DNA of 64,000 bases, from contig JAJVIM010000024.1 of the NCBI GenBank assembly GCA_022071955.1, positions 81,586 through 145,585 on the forward strand. Direction: 5' to 3'. Origin of the DNA: Anaerolineae bacterium. GTDB lineage: Bacteria; Chloroflexota; Anaerolineae; 4572-78; J111. The notes beneath the pieces are model-generated. The model did no database searches and was not told where the DNA came from. It saw only the letters and a program-made list of their open reading frames with translations. Of this stretch, positions 37,204-45,519 are shown piece by piece; positions within the stretch are counted from its first letter, which is position 1; every line of letters begins with the position of its first letter. The position numbers were made by a program, and so were the translations under genes.

Positions 37204-37335
37204 CCATCTATTACCCGCAAATATGCCGCGGTGCTGATTGGCGGCAACATCTCCTCTACCCTGCTTACCCTGCTGCTTGTGCCGGTGATGGTCTACTTCT
37301 TTGAACGGCTCGCAGCGGAGGTAGTCAAAGAATGA
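37204..37335 (+). pseudogene. C-terminal relic of an RND efflux transporter
   Basis: The frame ending at TGA 37333-37335 reads AVLIGGNISSTLLTLLLVPV then MVYFFERLAAEVVKE, which matches the last membrane helix of AcrB-like hydrophobic/amphiphilic efflux pumps. Nothing of the other thousand residues is present. It follows directly on the regulator relic, so this spot has suffered deletion. The rest of the gap to 37466 shows no gene. Confidence 0.6.
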
Positions 37336-37466
37336 TACCCTGTCTATACCTTTTGGGGGATGAAATTTTAGCGGCGGAATGTTATAACTAATAAAGCTGT
37401 CGCCAAAAAACAGACCGCGGAAACACAACAGTCGCGGAGAAAAAAAGATTTGAACAGGATAACCCG

Positions 37467-38033
37467 ATGAAAAAACAATATTTCACGTTGATGATAGTTG
37501 CCCTAACAATACTGCTGGCCGGTTGCGCCGGCCACGCGGGCGAACAGGCGCTGCGCCCCATCGACGCGGCAGCATGGCCTGCCCCCGCCGCGGCGCAGCC
37601 CACCGTTCCACCCACGCCGTTTCCAAAAATCAATTTGGAAGACGTGTGCACCGCCACCCCCGCGCCGCCGGTAACCGCGGCCAACATAGAACCCGCCGGT
37701 CTCTCGGTAGCCGCCGCGCCAGAAGAGCCGGCAGCGGACTCAACCCCAACCGCGCCGGTTGGCCTGCCGGATATGAGCGCGCTCACGCCGCTTATCGACG
37801 GGCAGGTCAACACGTCGGCGGTCAATTTGCGGCAGGGGCCGGGGCCGGATTACGCCAAAGTGGGCATTTTGGAATTGGGCCGGGTGGTAGATGTGCTGGC
37901 CATCAATCCCGCCGGCGATTGGGTTTTAATTAAAAGCAGCAAGCTGACCGGCTGGGTTTACCTGGATTACCTTGACCTGCTGGCCCCCGCCGATAATTTG
38001 CCGGTGGTTATGCCCGCGGCGACAACCGGCTAG
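37467..38033 (+). CDS. Lipoprotein with bacterial SH3 domain
   Basis: 188 residues. Lipobox LLAGC after a short signal, an Ala/Pro-rich tether (residues 22-115), and a C-terminal SH3_3 domain (AVNLRQGPGPDYAKVGILELGR, VDVLAINPAGDWVLIKSSKLTGWVYLDYLDLL). Such domains bind cell-wall peptides. After the stop, the same frame goes on for 17 more codons, and another frame holds a 25-codon fragment (38068-38145). The natural gene may thus have been longer. It lies in the decayed region, and function is unknown. Confidence 0.75.
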   Translation: MKKQYFTLMIVALTILLAGCAGHAGEQALRPIDAAAWPAPAAAQPTVPPTPFPKINLEDVCTATPAPPVTAANIEPAGLSVAAAPEEPAADSTPTAPVGLPDMSALTPLIDGQVNTSAVNLRQGPGPDYAKVGILELGRVVDVLAINPAGDWVLIKSSKLTGWVYLDYLDLLAPADNLPVVMPAATTG

Positions 38034-38147
38034 GCTGCCGCGCCGGTGGCGGTTGTACCCGGGGCCCATGTTTACCGACGACGTTAACGCGCAACTGGCT
38101 ATTACTTACAATTTTGTGGATGAACGGATGATTAGCTGGCGATAAGG

Positions 38148-38531
38148 TTAACCCTTTACGTAAGACAGTTTTTCAAGGATGGAACCGCTGCGGATCCGGA
38201 ATATATCTACGCCTCGAACATGCCCTGTTGCACCGGTTGTATCCACCCAGTTGTATTTCCAACGCATAACGCACCGCTCCCCAAAGCCAAAAATTTCCTC
38301 AATTTCAATGTGGGCCTGGGGCGACTCGCGGAAGAAATCCTGCCAAAACCGGGTCACCGCTTCTTTCCCCATGTACACCGTGCCGTCGGGGGCCGGAGCC
38401 GTGTTTTCAAAAATACAGTCATCGCTCATCAGTTGCATCATCCCGGCAACATCGTGACGGTTAAAGGCCTGATTGAACTCAAGAACGATGCGGGTTGCTG
38501 CCTCTAATTTTGACATGCGGATTGGACTCAT
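38148..38531 (-). CDS. SnoaL-like / NTF2-fold protein
   Basis: 127 residues (a second start, Met 6, at 38516). The pattern FNQAFNRHDVAGMMQLMSDDCIFENTAPAPDGTVYMGKEAV plus RGVDIFRIRSGSILEKLSYVKG is that of SnoaL_2/ketosteroid-isomerase-like proteins, a cone fold with a ligand pocket. Members include polyketide cyclases, isomerases and stress-related proteins of unknown function. It stands alone between oppositely oriented lipoproteins, with GGAGGCTT before the start. Confidence 0.8.
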   Translation of the reverse strand: MSPIRMSKLEAATRIVLEFNQAFNRHDVAGMMQLMSDDCIFENTAPAPDGTVYMGKEAVTRFWQDFFRESPQAHIEIEEIFGFGERCVMRWKYNWVDTTGATGHVRGVDIFRIRSGSILEKLSYVKG

Positions 38532-38662
38532 ATCGATAAAGCCTCCTCTTCAGCACTCATCGCAATTGCACCAGTTCAAAAAGCAGTGTATCTTTTGATA
38601 CCACACCATCGGCTTGCCGGCAAAATTAATGCCGGCTTCAACTGCCCGGTTTACGGTCAATA

Positions 38663-39268
38663 ATGAAAACGGTTTTTTATCTGATTACCCTGGGATTAAT
38701 TTTGACTGCCTGCAACGCAGCTCAACCCGTAGCGCCGGAGCAGGCGCTGGCAACAACCCGGACAGCCTGGAACGCCAGCCGGCACACAGTGTGGGATATT
38801 GACTGGCCCAACGCGCCGCTGGCCGGCGAAGTTACCGTCGAGGAATGGCGGGCCGGCTCCCGGCTGCGGCTGGAAATTTTGGAGACAAACGCGCCGGATT
38901 TATTGGGCCAAACATTGGTGATCAACGGCAACCAGGCCTGGCGCTTTAACCGGCTTGATTTGCCGGCGAGCGAGTCGCCAACAACGCCGGTGTTGTCGCC
39001 GGTAACCGATGCCTTTGCCCAAATAGAGCGTCTGTTGGCCCAATCCCCGGCCTCTGCCACCAGCCGCCAGGTAGTGGTTAATACGGTGGCCGCCACACAA
39101 ATCGAGTTGAGTTTGGCCGCTGGTGAAACACTCCGTGTGGCTGTGGCGCAAACCACCGGACTGCCGGTGTTTGTTGAATTTACCGCCGGCAGCCAGCATG
39201 GCCGGCTGCGCGCCCGGTCGGCGCTGCCGCTTGAGCACCCACCCGCGGCTTTGTTTGCCGTCAACTAA
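38663..39268 (+). CDS. Small lipoprotein, LolA/LppX-like by shape
   Basis: 201 residues. Signal MKTVFYLITLGLILTAC with the Cys as lipid site, then an all-beta sequence (TVWDIDWPNAPLAGEVTVEEW, SRLRLEILETNAPDLLGQTLVINGNQAWRFN). That pattern, together with QIELSLAAGETLRVAVAQTTGLPVFVEF, resembles the LolA/LppX/outer-membrane lipoprotein-sorting fold. I do not recognise the exact family. A hairpin terminator follows at once. Confidence 0.7.
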   Translation: MKTVFYLITLGLILTACNAAQPVAPEQALATTRTAWNASRHTVWDIDWPNAPLAGEVTVEEWRAGSRLRLEILETNAPDLLGQTLVINGNQAWRFNRLDLPASESPTTPVLSPVTDAFAQIERLLAQSPASATSRQVVVNTVAATQIELSLAAGETLRVAVAQTTGLPVFVEFTAGSQHGRLRARSALPLEHPPAALFAVN

Positions 39269-39308
39269 AAAAGCGAGCGCGGTTAAATTGCCGCACTCGC
39301 TTTTTTTT
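39268..39308 (+). terminator. Rho-independent terminator after the lipoprotein gene
   Basis: Stem GCGAGCGCGG / CCGCACTCGC with one mismatch (39273-39282 with 39291-39300), loop TTAAATTG, then eight T. It begins at the stop codon of the lipoprotein gene. Confidence 0.9.
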
Positions 39309-39327
39309 GAAATGGGTTAGCGTCTTT

Positions 39328-39447
39328 TGTTTTTCGCCACTTAAAAAGGCAGCGAGTTGCAAGTAGCGGGCGGCGGGTAAAAACGCGCCACTTGCCACCC
39401 GCCACTTGCTACCGACTACGACCAGGTGCATTGTGGCGAATATTCCG
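39328..39447. repeat. Dispersed ~120-bp repeat, copy A
   Basis: It runs 'gtttttcgccacttaaaaaggcagcgag...' through 'gccacttgccacccgccacttgctaccgac' to 'gtgacactaa'. A close copy lies at 44553-44692. It contains an inverted GCAAGTAGCGGG / CCCGCCACTTGC pair that can form a stem. Non-coding. Confidence 0.75.
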
Positions 39448-39470
39448 TGACACTAATGAAATACCGGCAA

Positions 39471-40835
39471 TCAGGCTTTGCCGTTTAAAACGCTGGCCAA
39501 GTCCAGTTTTTTGCCGAAAAATGAAACTAACCCCACGTTTGGCAGAGACGAAAGTTCGTTTTCCAGGTCCCAAATAACTTTTTCAGTGGGAATCTGGCCC
39601 AGCGCGTGGTTGCCTTCCAGGGTCTGTCGCCGCGAAACCAGCCAGATGTACAGGTCGCCTTCGGTATTTTTGGGAAAATAGCCGATGACGTTTCGCTGCC
39701 TGATCAGGTTGATGACCGGCAGGTACACGTTGGTGTACCAACTGACTACCGCATCGGCGTAAGGCATTTCTGAATTGGTTTCAACATCCTTTAGATATTT
39801 GTGAACATCGATGTGTTCTTTGGCCAATTGGTAGCAGCCCGGCTCGGTAAAGTGGATGCCGTTGTTGGGGATAAGTTCATCCAGCCGGGTTTGCTCTAAA
39901 AATTTGGCGCGCTCAACCTTAAGCGGTAACTGTTTCAAATCGAGCTGGCCGCGAAAAAAGCCCATTAACCGGGCAAACGGGTTGGTGGCCCGCTCGCGCT
40001 TGAGATTTTCAAGCACGTCTTCGTCGGGCACGTAGCCAAAGGCATTGTATTCTTTTTCCAGCCTGGCCCGGTGCACAATGAGCCAGGTGTACAGGTCGGC
40101 TTCGGTGCGGCCGGGAAAATCCCGGAGTACGGTATCGCGCCGGATCAGTTCCACCACCGGCGTGTAGACGTTGTCAAACCAACTGCCCACTGCTTCTTCA
40201 TCGCTGATTTCGCACTCGCATTCCATTTCACGCATGTGTTTGTGAAAGGCAATATGGCCCAGCATGCGCCGGTAGCGGCCCGGCTCGGTCAGTTCGATGC
40301 CGTGCCCCGGCCGGAGGTCATCAATCCGGGTTTTCTCCAGAAAGTTGGTTCGTTCCATATTCAGCAAAATGTCATCCAGATTGTCATCTTTGCTGATGGG
40401 AATGGGGGCTTTGTATTCGGTTACATAGGCTTCGATGGTTTTGGCGTTGTGCAGCCGCGCCACCGAAACCCGGTGGTTGCCATCGCGCACAAAGTAAACA
40501 TCGCCCACTTTGTACACATCGATGGGCGGCAGGCCCTGCAAATCTGTGGCCACAGCGTCTACCCGGCGCCAGCGCTCCTGGGTTTGGTCGTTTTTGGGCA
40601 GAAACGAGCGGGTGAAATCTCGGTAGCGGCCAATGCTGCCGACAATTTTATCCAGTTCAATCTCTTGCAATCCTTTGTAGGATGAGTCTTGTAATCTTAA
40701 ATTGTGTTTGACCTCTTCAAACGAGAGCAGGTCGGTGGGGCGGCCGGTAAAAAAACTGAGCCATTCTTCGATGAACGCTTTTTGCCGGGCCGCCGTAAAA
40801 TCGGTTGCTGACTCAGTAGTAAGCATCATATTCAT
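39471..40835 (-). CDS. ParB-like N-terminus with tandemly duplicated domain, function unknown
   Basis: 454 residues. The N-terminal half has a ParB/sulfiredoxin-like element (GLPPIDVYKVGDVYFVRDGNHRVSVARL, residues 101-128), as in DUF4032 proteins. Two homologous domains follow: FLEKTRIDDLRPGHGIELTEPG...GSWFDNVYTPVVELIRR...FPGRTEADLYTWLIVHR and FLEQTRLDELIPNNGIHFTEPG...VSWYTNVYLPVINLIRQ...FPKNTEGDLYIWLVSRR. The first runs roughly at 165-285, the second at 322-436. The duplicate carries the conserved W-(F/Y)-x-N-V-Y and D-L-Y-x-W-L motifs. It has no membrane segment. A role in nucleotide or kinase-like chemistry is possible but not shown. Confidence 0.75.
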   Translation of the reverse strand: MNMMLTTESATDFTAARQKAFIEEWLSFFTGRPTDLLSFEEVKHNLRLQDSSYKGLQEIELDKIVGSIGRYRDFTRSFLPKNDQTQERWRRVDAVATDLQGLPPIDVYKVGDVYFVRDGNHRVSVARLHNAKTIEAYVTEYKAPIPISKDDNLDDILLNMERTNFLEKTRIDDLRPGHGIELTEPGRYRRMLGHIAFHKHMREMECECEISDEEAVGSWFDNVYTPVVELIRRDTVLRDFPGRTEADLYTWLIVHRARLEKEYNAFGYVPDEDVLENLKRERATNPFARLMGFFRGQLDLKQLPLKVERAKFLEQTRLDELIPNNGIHFTEPGCYQLAKEHIDVHKYLKDVETNSEMPYADAVVSWYTNVYLPVINLIRQRNVIGYFPKNTEGDLYIWLVSRRQTLEGNHALGQIPTEKVIWDLENELSSLPNVGLVSFFGKKLDLASVLNGKA

Positions 40836-40912
40836 AACTGAATCTCCTTTGGGTGATTACGGCCCTACAGTAGCATTGGGGGGTGAGGTGTTACGGTTTT
40901 TATACATTCTCC

Positions 40913-40946
40913 AAAAAAAATTAAAGGCGCTGCTAAAACAGCGCCC
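40913..40946 (-). terminator. Terminator after the phosphoribosyltransferase gene
   Basis: On the minus strand GGCGCTG (40939-40945) pairs with CAGCGCC (40926-40932) around TTTTAG, followed by TTTAATTTTTTTT. It ends the thiamine operon and separates it from the ParB-like gene. Confidence 0.85.
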
Positions 40947-41052
40947 TTGCCATATTTTTGCAATAATATTTTAGCCAATTTCAAAAACTCCCCATCCACT
41001 GGATGAGGACAATTTGTGAGTACAGTATATCAGAAAAAAAGTTAGAATTCAA

Positions 41053-41607
41053 TTAGATCGCCGGTAATGGACCGGTTCCCGGCTTTATTTTAAGGCGGGG
41101 CATAATTGAGGCTTCCCACGGGTACACAATATAGCGGTTGGTGATGGCGCCATAGTAGGTGGGGCCGGCATTGGGAAACAGGTTAGAGCGCAGCCGGTAG
41201 TGGAGTACGGCGGTTTCGTACTGGCAGCCGGCCGCTTGCAGCCGACCCTGCACAATCATTATGGCCCGGCCGTTGGCCCAGATGTCGTCTACCACCAAAA
41301 TGCGCCGCCCGGTGAGCAGGGTATCGGGCGGGTATTGAATAAACGTGGGCCAGGCCAGTTTCTGGTCAACTTCGTCGGGGAAATAAACCGAGGCCGTTAA
41401 CACGTGTTTGATGCCCATCGCCTCGCTCAAAATCCCGCCGGGGACCAGCCCGCCGTTGGTGATCATTAGCAGGCCGTCAAATTCACCTTCAAATTGGGGA
41501 ATCAGGTGATCGATCAATTTGTCAACATCATCCCAGCTTAAAATTTCGTGCTTTAACTGCTGGCTGGGATGCGGGCTTTCCGGCGATTCGTACGATGGTA
41601 GATACAT
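41053..41607 (-). CDS. Type I phosphoribosyltransferase
   Basis: 184 residues. The PRPP-binding loop is seen as ILVVDDIWANGRAIMIV (residues about 103-119), preceded by GLLMITNGGLVPGGILSEAMG, the PPi loop. The closest type is xanthine/hypoxanthine-guanine phosphoribosyltransferase, sometimes annotated as a regulator. It lies 65 bp after thiP, before the terminator, so it is probably part of the TPP-riboswitch transcript. Why a nucleobase enzyme is in a thiamine operon is not clear. Confidence 0.85.
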   Translation of the reverse strand: MYLPSYESPESPHPSQQLKHEILSWDDVDKLIDHLIPQFEGEFDGLLMITNGGLVPGGILSEAMGIKHVLTASVYFPDEVDQKLAWPTFIQYPPDTLLTGRRILVVDDIWANGRAIMIVQGRLQAAGCQYETAVLHYRLRSNLFPNAGPTYYGAITNRYIVYPWEASIMPRLKIKPGTGPLPAI

Positions 41608-41672
41608 GCTGCGCTCGCTGCATACAATTAATGAACGCTTATTTTACGCCTGTTTGCAGGTTCCGTCAATCT

Positions 41673-43424
41673 TTAAAATTCGCTGTTGCCAATTCTAAAG
41701 CGTTCAATCACCAAAAAACCAACGGCGCAAACGGCCATTAAAATGGCGCTCATGGCCAGCGCCTGCCCGTAATTGAGCGCGCCGGGCTGGCCCAAAAAGC
41801 GAAAAATAGCCACCGGCATGGTTGGCGTATCCGGCCGGGCAATAAAAACCGTCGCACCAAATTCACCCATGCTGACGGTAAACGCAAACACCGCGCCCAC
41901 CAGCAGCGCCCGGCTGGCAATCGGCAAATCGATCTCTCGCCAGACCCGGGCCGGCGACGCGCCCAAAATTGCCGCCGCTTCCCGCAGCGAGGGCTGAATG
42001 CTGCGCACGGCCGGCAGCAGGCTGCGCACCACAAATGGCAGCGCCACCAGCGTGTGGGCAATCACCACCAGCAGCGGCGAGGTGCGCAGGTTGAGCGGCG
42101 GCTGGTTGAGGGCGATGATGTAACCAAAGCCCAGCGTTACCGCCGAAGTGGCCAGCGGCAGCATAAATACGGCATCAAACAGGGCCGAGAATTTGGCCGG
42201 CCGGCCGGCGGCGGTGAGCGCCAGCACCACCAGCAGCCCCAGCAGCGAGGCGGCAATGACGGTGCTGCCGGCAAACAGCAGCGAGTTGCGGATGCCTTCG
42301 GTGGGCGGCACAAAAAACAGGCTCTGCTGCCGGGCATCGCCAACCAGCAGCGCCCGGTAGGAATTGAGTGAGAGCTGGCCGGCTACCGTTACCGAGCGCA
42401 GCACCAGCGCCGCCAGCGGCGTAACCAGCAGCGCCAGCATCAGCCCGATGCTGCTCCCTACCAGCAGTTTTTCGCGGCGGGTGCGGGCGGGGCGCTGGTT
42501 GGCCTGCTGCGAGCGCAAATTCAGCGGCCGGCTGCTGCGGGCCTGCAAGCGAGTGTACGCCAGCATCAGCCCAAAAATAAAGATGATCTGCACCATCGAC
42601 AGCGCCGCCGCCACCGGCAGGTTGAACAAATTGACCGCCTGCCGGTAAATTTCTACTTCTAACGTGGCAAACTGCGGGCCGCCCAAAATCAAAATCACCC
42701 CAAAACTGGTAAAACAAAAGATGAACACCAGCAGCGCCGCCGCGCCAATGGCCGGCAGCAGCAGCGGCACGGTAATCTGCCAAAAGGTGCGCCACGGGCT
42801 GGCTCCCAACATTTGCCCGGCCTCCACCAACTGCGGGTTGAGATTGGCCCAAAAGCCGCCCACCAGCCGCAGCACAATGGCGTAGTTATAAAACACGTGG
42901 GCCAGCAAAATCATGGCCAGGCTGTGCTGAAGCTGCACGGGTGGGGCATCGAGCTGAAACAGCCCCACCAGCAGATCGTTGAGCAGCCCGCGCGGCCCCA
43001 GCAGCGCTGAAAAGGCGTTGGCTACCACAATGGTGGGCAGCACAAACGGCACCGTGGCCGCGGCCAGTAACAGCCGTTTGCCGGCAAAGCGGTAGCGGGC
43101 AAACACGTACGCGCCCGGCAACGCCAGCGCCAGCGTTAGCAGGGTAGAGAGCGCCGCCTGCCACACTGTAAACCAGAGCGTTTGCAGATAATAACTGCCG
43201 GTCACCAGCCGCTCCAGCGCCGACAAATCGAGCCGGCCGGCCGGGGCAAAGCTCAGTTTAAAGATGGACGCCAGCGGGTAAAAGTAAAACAGCAGCAAAA
43301 AGCCGCCCGGCAACAGCGCGCTGGCCCACCAAACCCATGTACGATTTTGGACGAAGTGCTCTTTGGGTATTTTGGATTTTGGATTTTGGATTTTCGCCTT
43401 ACACACCACGAACTTAAAACTCAA
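41673..43424 (-). CDS. thiP: Thiamine ABC transporter permease, fused double-permease ThiP type
   Basis: 583 residues with two BPD_transp_1 halves and about 12 membrane helices. The EAA loop of half one is LVEAGQMLGASPWRTFWQITVPLLLP; that of half two is LREAAAILGASPARVWREIDLPIASR. This tandem layout is that of ThiP/FbpB/AfuB. The TPP riboswitch and ThiB next to it point to thiamine. The first codons pass through a 7-bp repeat (see finding), so the true start may be ATG 43424 or GTG 43409 or 43406. No ThiQ ATPase is present in the window. Confidence 0.85.
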   Translation of the reverse strand: MSFKFVVCKAKIQNPKSKIPKEHFVQNRTWVWWASALLPGGFLLLFYFYPLASIFKLSFAPAGRLDLSALERLVTGSYYLQTLWFTVWQAALSTLLTLALALPGAYVFARYRFAGKRLLLAAATVPFVLPTIVVANAFSALLGPRGLLNDLLVGLFQLDAPPVQLQHSLAMILLAHVFYNYAIVLRLVGGFWANLNPQLVEAGQMLGASPWRTFWQITVPLLLPAIGAAALLVFIFCFTSFGVILILGGPQFATLEVEIYRQAVNLFNLPVAAALSMVQIIFIFGLMLAYTRLQARSSRPLNLRSQQANQRPARTRREKLLVGSSIGLMLALLVTPLAALVLRSVTVAGQLSLNSYRALLVGDARQQSLFFVPPTEGIRNSLLFAGSTVIAASLLGLLVVLALTAAGRPAKFSALFDAVFMLPLATSAVTLGFGYIIALNQPPLNLRTSPLLVVIAHTLVALPFVVRSLLPAVRSIQPSLREAAAILGASPARVWREIDLPIASRALLVGAVFAFTVSMGEFGATVFIARPDTPTMPVAIFRFLGQPGALNYGQALAMSAILMAVCAVGFLVIERFRIGNSEF

Positions 43425-43460
43425 AACTCATCACTCACCCAACCCACCTAATTTTAAATG

Positions 43461-44522
43461 CTACCGCAGCACAGTTTCTGTCCAGGCGTTGAGCCAGCTT
43501 TCGCGGTTGGCGGCAATGTCGGCCGGCGGCAGCGTGGCCGGGTCGGTGGCCAGTTGGGCGTATTTTTCAAACACATCGGGCAGTTTGGCGGTTTGATTGG
43601 CCGGAAACACAAACATTTGCAGCGGGATATCTTCCTGAAACTGCGGGCTAAGCATAAAATCGATGAACTTTTCAGCCAGCGCCCGTTTTTGTGTGCCGGC
43701 CAAAATACCGATGAACTCAACCTGGCGGAAGCAACTGCCATCGGCGGTGATGGAAGCGGTGGGCGCGGCGTCAACCGGCGGGTCGGCAAAGTAGACCTCG
43801 GCGGGCGGGCTGCTGGCGTAGCTCACCACCAGCGGCCGAGCGCCATCGTAGCGGGTAAACTGGCCGTAGTAGGCATCTTCCCAGCCGTCAACCACCAGCA
43901 CATCGTTGGCTTTGAGTTGCTGCCAGTAGGGCAGGTAGCCATCCGGGCCAAAACGGGCAATGGTTGCCAGCAAAAAAGCCAGCCCCGGTGATGAAGTGGC
44001 TGGGTTTTCTACCACGGTCAGGCTTTTATATTCCGGTTTGGTCAAATCCTCCAGATTTTGGGGCGGGGTCAGCCCTTTATCGGCAAACCAGCCTTTGTCG
44101 TAATTCAGGCAGACATCGCCGTAATCCACCGGCAGCAGCCGGTTTTCGGAGTCCAGTTTGAGCGCGGCGGGAACATCGGCCAGCAGCGGCGAAGCGTACG
44201 GCTCAAAAATGCCGCCGTCGATGGCCCGGCTGAAAAAGGTGTTGTCTACTCCAAAAAAGACATCGGCCAGCGGATTTTCTTTGGACAGGATGGCCTGGTT
44301 GAGCGCCGCGCCGGCATCGCCGGAGCGCAGAAATTCAATTTTGGCGTTGTTGGCCGTTTCAAACGCAGCAATGACTTCCGGGCTGGCGGTGAAGCTGTCG
44401 TGGCTCATCAAAGTGAGGGTTTGCGGTTCGGTGGGGGTGGCGGTGGGTGCGGGCGTTTGGGCCGCGCAGCCGGCCAGCCACAAAGCAAGCAGGGCAATAA
44501 AAATAAATTTTGGGTTTAACAT
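43461..44522 (-). CDS. thiB: Thiamine-binding ABC lipoprotein
   Basis: 353 residues. Lipobox LAGCAAQ after a clear signal, a short Pro/Thr tether, then the ThiB/iron-type binding fold: LTLMSHDSFTASPEVIAAFE, ADVFFGVDNTFFSRA, PVDYGDVCLNYDKGWF, ENPATSSPGLAFLLATIA and GWEDAYYGQF. These blocks, especially VDYGDVCLNYD and PATSSPGLAFL, are typical of thiamine-binding proteins. It lies between the TPK gene and thiP under the TPP riboswitch. Confidence 0.9.
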   Translation of the reverse strand: MLNPKFIFIALLALWLAGCAAQTPAPTATPTEPQTLTLMSHDSFTASPEVIAAFETANNAKIEFLRSGDAGAALNQAILSKENPLADVFFGVDNTFFSRAIDGGIFEPYASPLLADVPAALKLDSENRLLPVDYGDVCLNYDKGWFADKGLTPPQNLEDLTKPEYKSLTVVENPATSSPGLAFLLATIARFGPDGYLPYWQQLKANDVLVVDGWEDAYYGQFTRYDGARPLVVSYASSPPAEVYFADPPVDAAPTASITADGSCFRQVEFIGILAGTQKRALAEKFIDFMLSPQFQEDIPLQMFVFPANQTAKLPDVFEKYAQLATDPATLPPADIAANRESWLNAWTETVLR

Positions 44523-44552
44523 TATAATCGTTCCTTTGATTGGTTAGCAGTT

Positions 44553-44692
44553 TTTTTGTTAGTTTTTCGCCACTTGAAAAGGCTGCGAGTGGCAAGTGGC
44601 AAGTAGCGGGTGGCGGGTAAAAACATGCCACTTGCCACCCGCCACTTGCTACCGACCACAGCCAAGTACATGGTTACGAAAAATTTTATGTC
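44553..44692. repeat. Dispersed ~130-bp repeat, copy B
   Basis: Matches 39328-39447 over 'tttttcgccacttgaaaaggctgcgagtggc...' to '...atgtcactaa', with the same internal inverted repeat. It sits in the 163-bp spacer between the TPK gene and thiB and overlaps the last codons of the TPK gene. It may lower readthrough from one gene to the next. Confidence 0.75.
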
Positions 44693-45342
44693 ACTAACGT
44701 TTTTTGAATATACACAACGAGCGCCACGCCGCGCTCAATTTCCACGGTGACCTGGTTGGCGGCAAACTGGTTGCTGATGCTCCAGGTGCTGCCCAGCGAC
44801 AGGGTGGCGTTGGTGAGCGGCCACTGCACGCCAACCAGCGTTACGCCGGTAACTTTGGCGGTGAGCGGCACCACCGAGAGGGTGTCGCCGGGCCGGCCGG
44901 CCAGCGACAGGCAGCCGTGGTCGCGCAGCAGAATGGCTTGCTGCGGCCCATCGATCAGCGCCAGTTGCGGGCCAGCGTAACCGGGCCGGGTGAGCAGCAA
45001 AATGTTGGCCAGCATCTGGTCGAGCCGGCCGCCCAGCGCCGTAACCAGCAAAATTTCATCGGGCTGTTGGGCTACGGCCAGTTCCAGAGCCAGTTCCAGA
45101 TCGGTTTGGTCTTTGTTGGCCGGGTGGCGCTGGATGGCGACGCCCGCGGATTCCATCCGCGTGACCACCTCTGCCGGCAGCGAATCGAGATCGCCGATGA
45201 TAATTTCCGGGGTCAGGTTGAGGGCCAGCGCATTCAGCGTGCCGCCATCGGCGCAAAAAATGCGGTCGGTGGGGTGCAGGCTGGCTTTAAGCCGCTCTGG
45301 CTGGTTCAGTTCGCCGTTGGCAAAAATAACAATACGGGCCAT
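44686..45342 (-). CDS. thiN: Thiamine pyrophosphokinase
   Basis: 218 residues, full length. RIFCADGGTLNALALNLTPEIIIGDLDSL (residues 28-56) is the diphosphate-binding DGG...GDxDS motif of TPK. HPANKDQTDLELALELA, VTALGGRLDQMLANILLL and the C-terminal thiamine-binding part GLTLVGVQWPL-like (here VTGVTLVGVQWPLTNATLSLGSTWSISNQF) complete the family. It transfers pyrophosphate from ATP to thiamine, making TPP, the ligand of the riboswitch directly upstream. Imported thiamine from ThiB/ThiP would be its substrate. Confidence 0.93.
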   Translation of the reverse strand: MARIVIFANGELNQPERLKASLHPTDRIFCADGGTLNALALNLTPEIIIGDLDSLPAEVVTRMESAGVAIQRHPANKDQTDLELALELAVAQQPDEILLVTALGGRLDQMLANILLLTRPGYAGPQLALIDGPQQAILLRDHGCLSLAGRPGDTLSVVPLTAKVTGVTLVGVQWPLTNATLSLGSTWSISNQFAANQVTVEIERGVALVVYIQKTLVT

Positions 45343-45352
45343 CGTTCATTCC

Positions 45353-45379
45353 ATAAAAAAACCACCCGGCGGGTGGTTT
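45353..45379 (-). terminator. Expression-platform terminator of the TPP riboswitch
   Basis: On the minus strand AAACCACCC / GGGTGGTTT closes a tight loop and is followed by a T run up to the ATG region at 45342. It lies between riboswitch and thiN, as expected for transcriptional control by TPP. Confidence 0.9.
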
Positions 45380-45400
45380 ACGTTTTTTTCATCGATGTAC

Positions 45401-45499
45401 CTCCCTACGCCGGTATTACCCGGATCAGGTGTGTCGGTCATCCTCACAGTGTGGGTAACAAGAGGAATTCTCAGCCCGGTTTATCCAGGCCCCCGAGGT
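45401..45499 (-). ncRNA. TPP riboswitch (THI element)
   Basis: The minus strand contains the conserved pieces in order: CTCGGGGGCC, GGGCTGAGA, then ACCTGATCCGGGTAATACCGGCGTAGGGAGG. The helix P3 insert is the region around TTACCCACACTGTGAGGATGACC. These are the standard THI-box cores (CUGAGA; ACCUGAUCnGGnUAAUnCCnGCGuAGGGA). Binding of TPP would favour the terminator at 45353-45379 and shut off thiN, thiB, thiP and the phosphoribosyltransferase gene. Confidence 0.96.
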
Positions 45500-45519
45500 G
45501 TATATTTAGTTGAGCGGTG

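Noticed and set aside
38068..38145. 25-codon ORF after the SH3 lipoprotein
   Set aside because: Too short, no ribosome site; probably a leftover of a longer lost gene.
44553..44692. CRISPR-like array from repeated 'gccacttgccacccgccacttgc'
   Set aside because: Only a single local inverted repeat, no regular spacers, no cas genes in the window.
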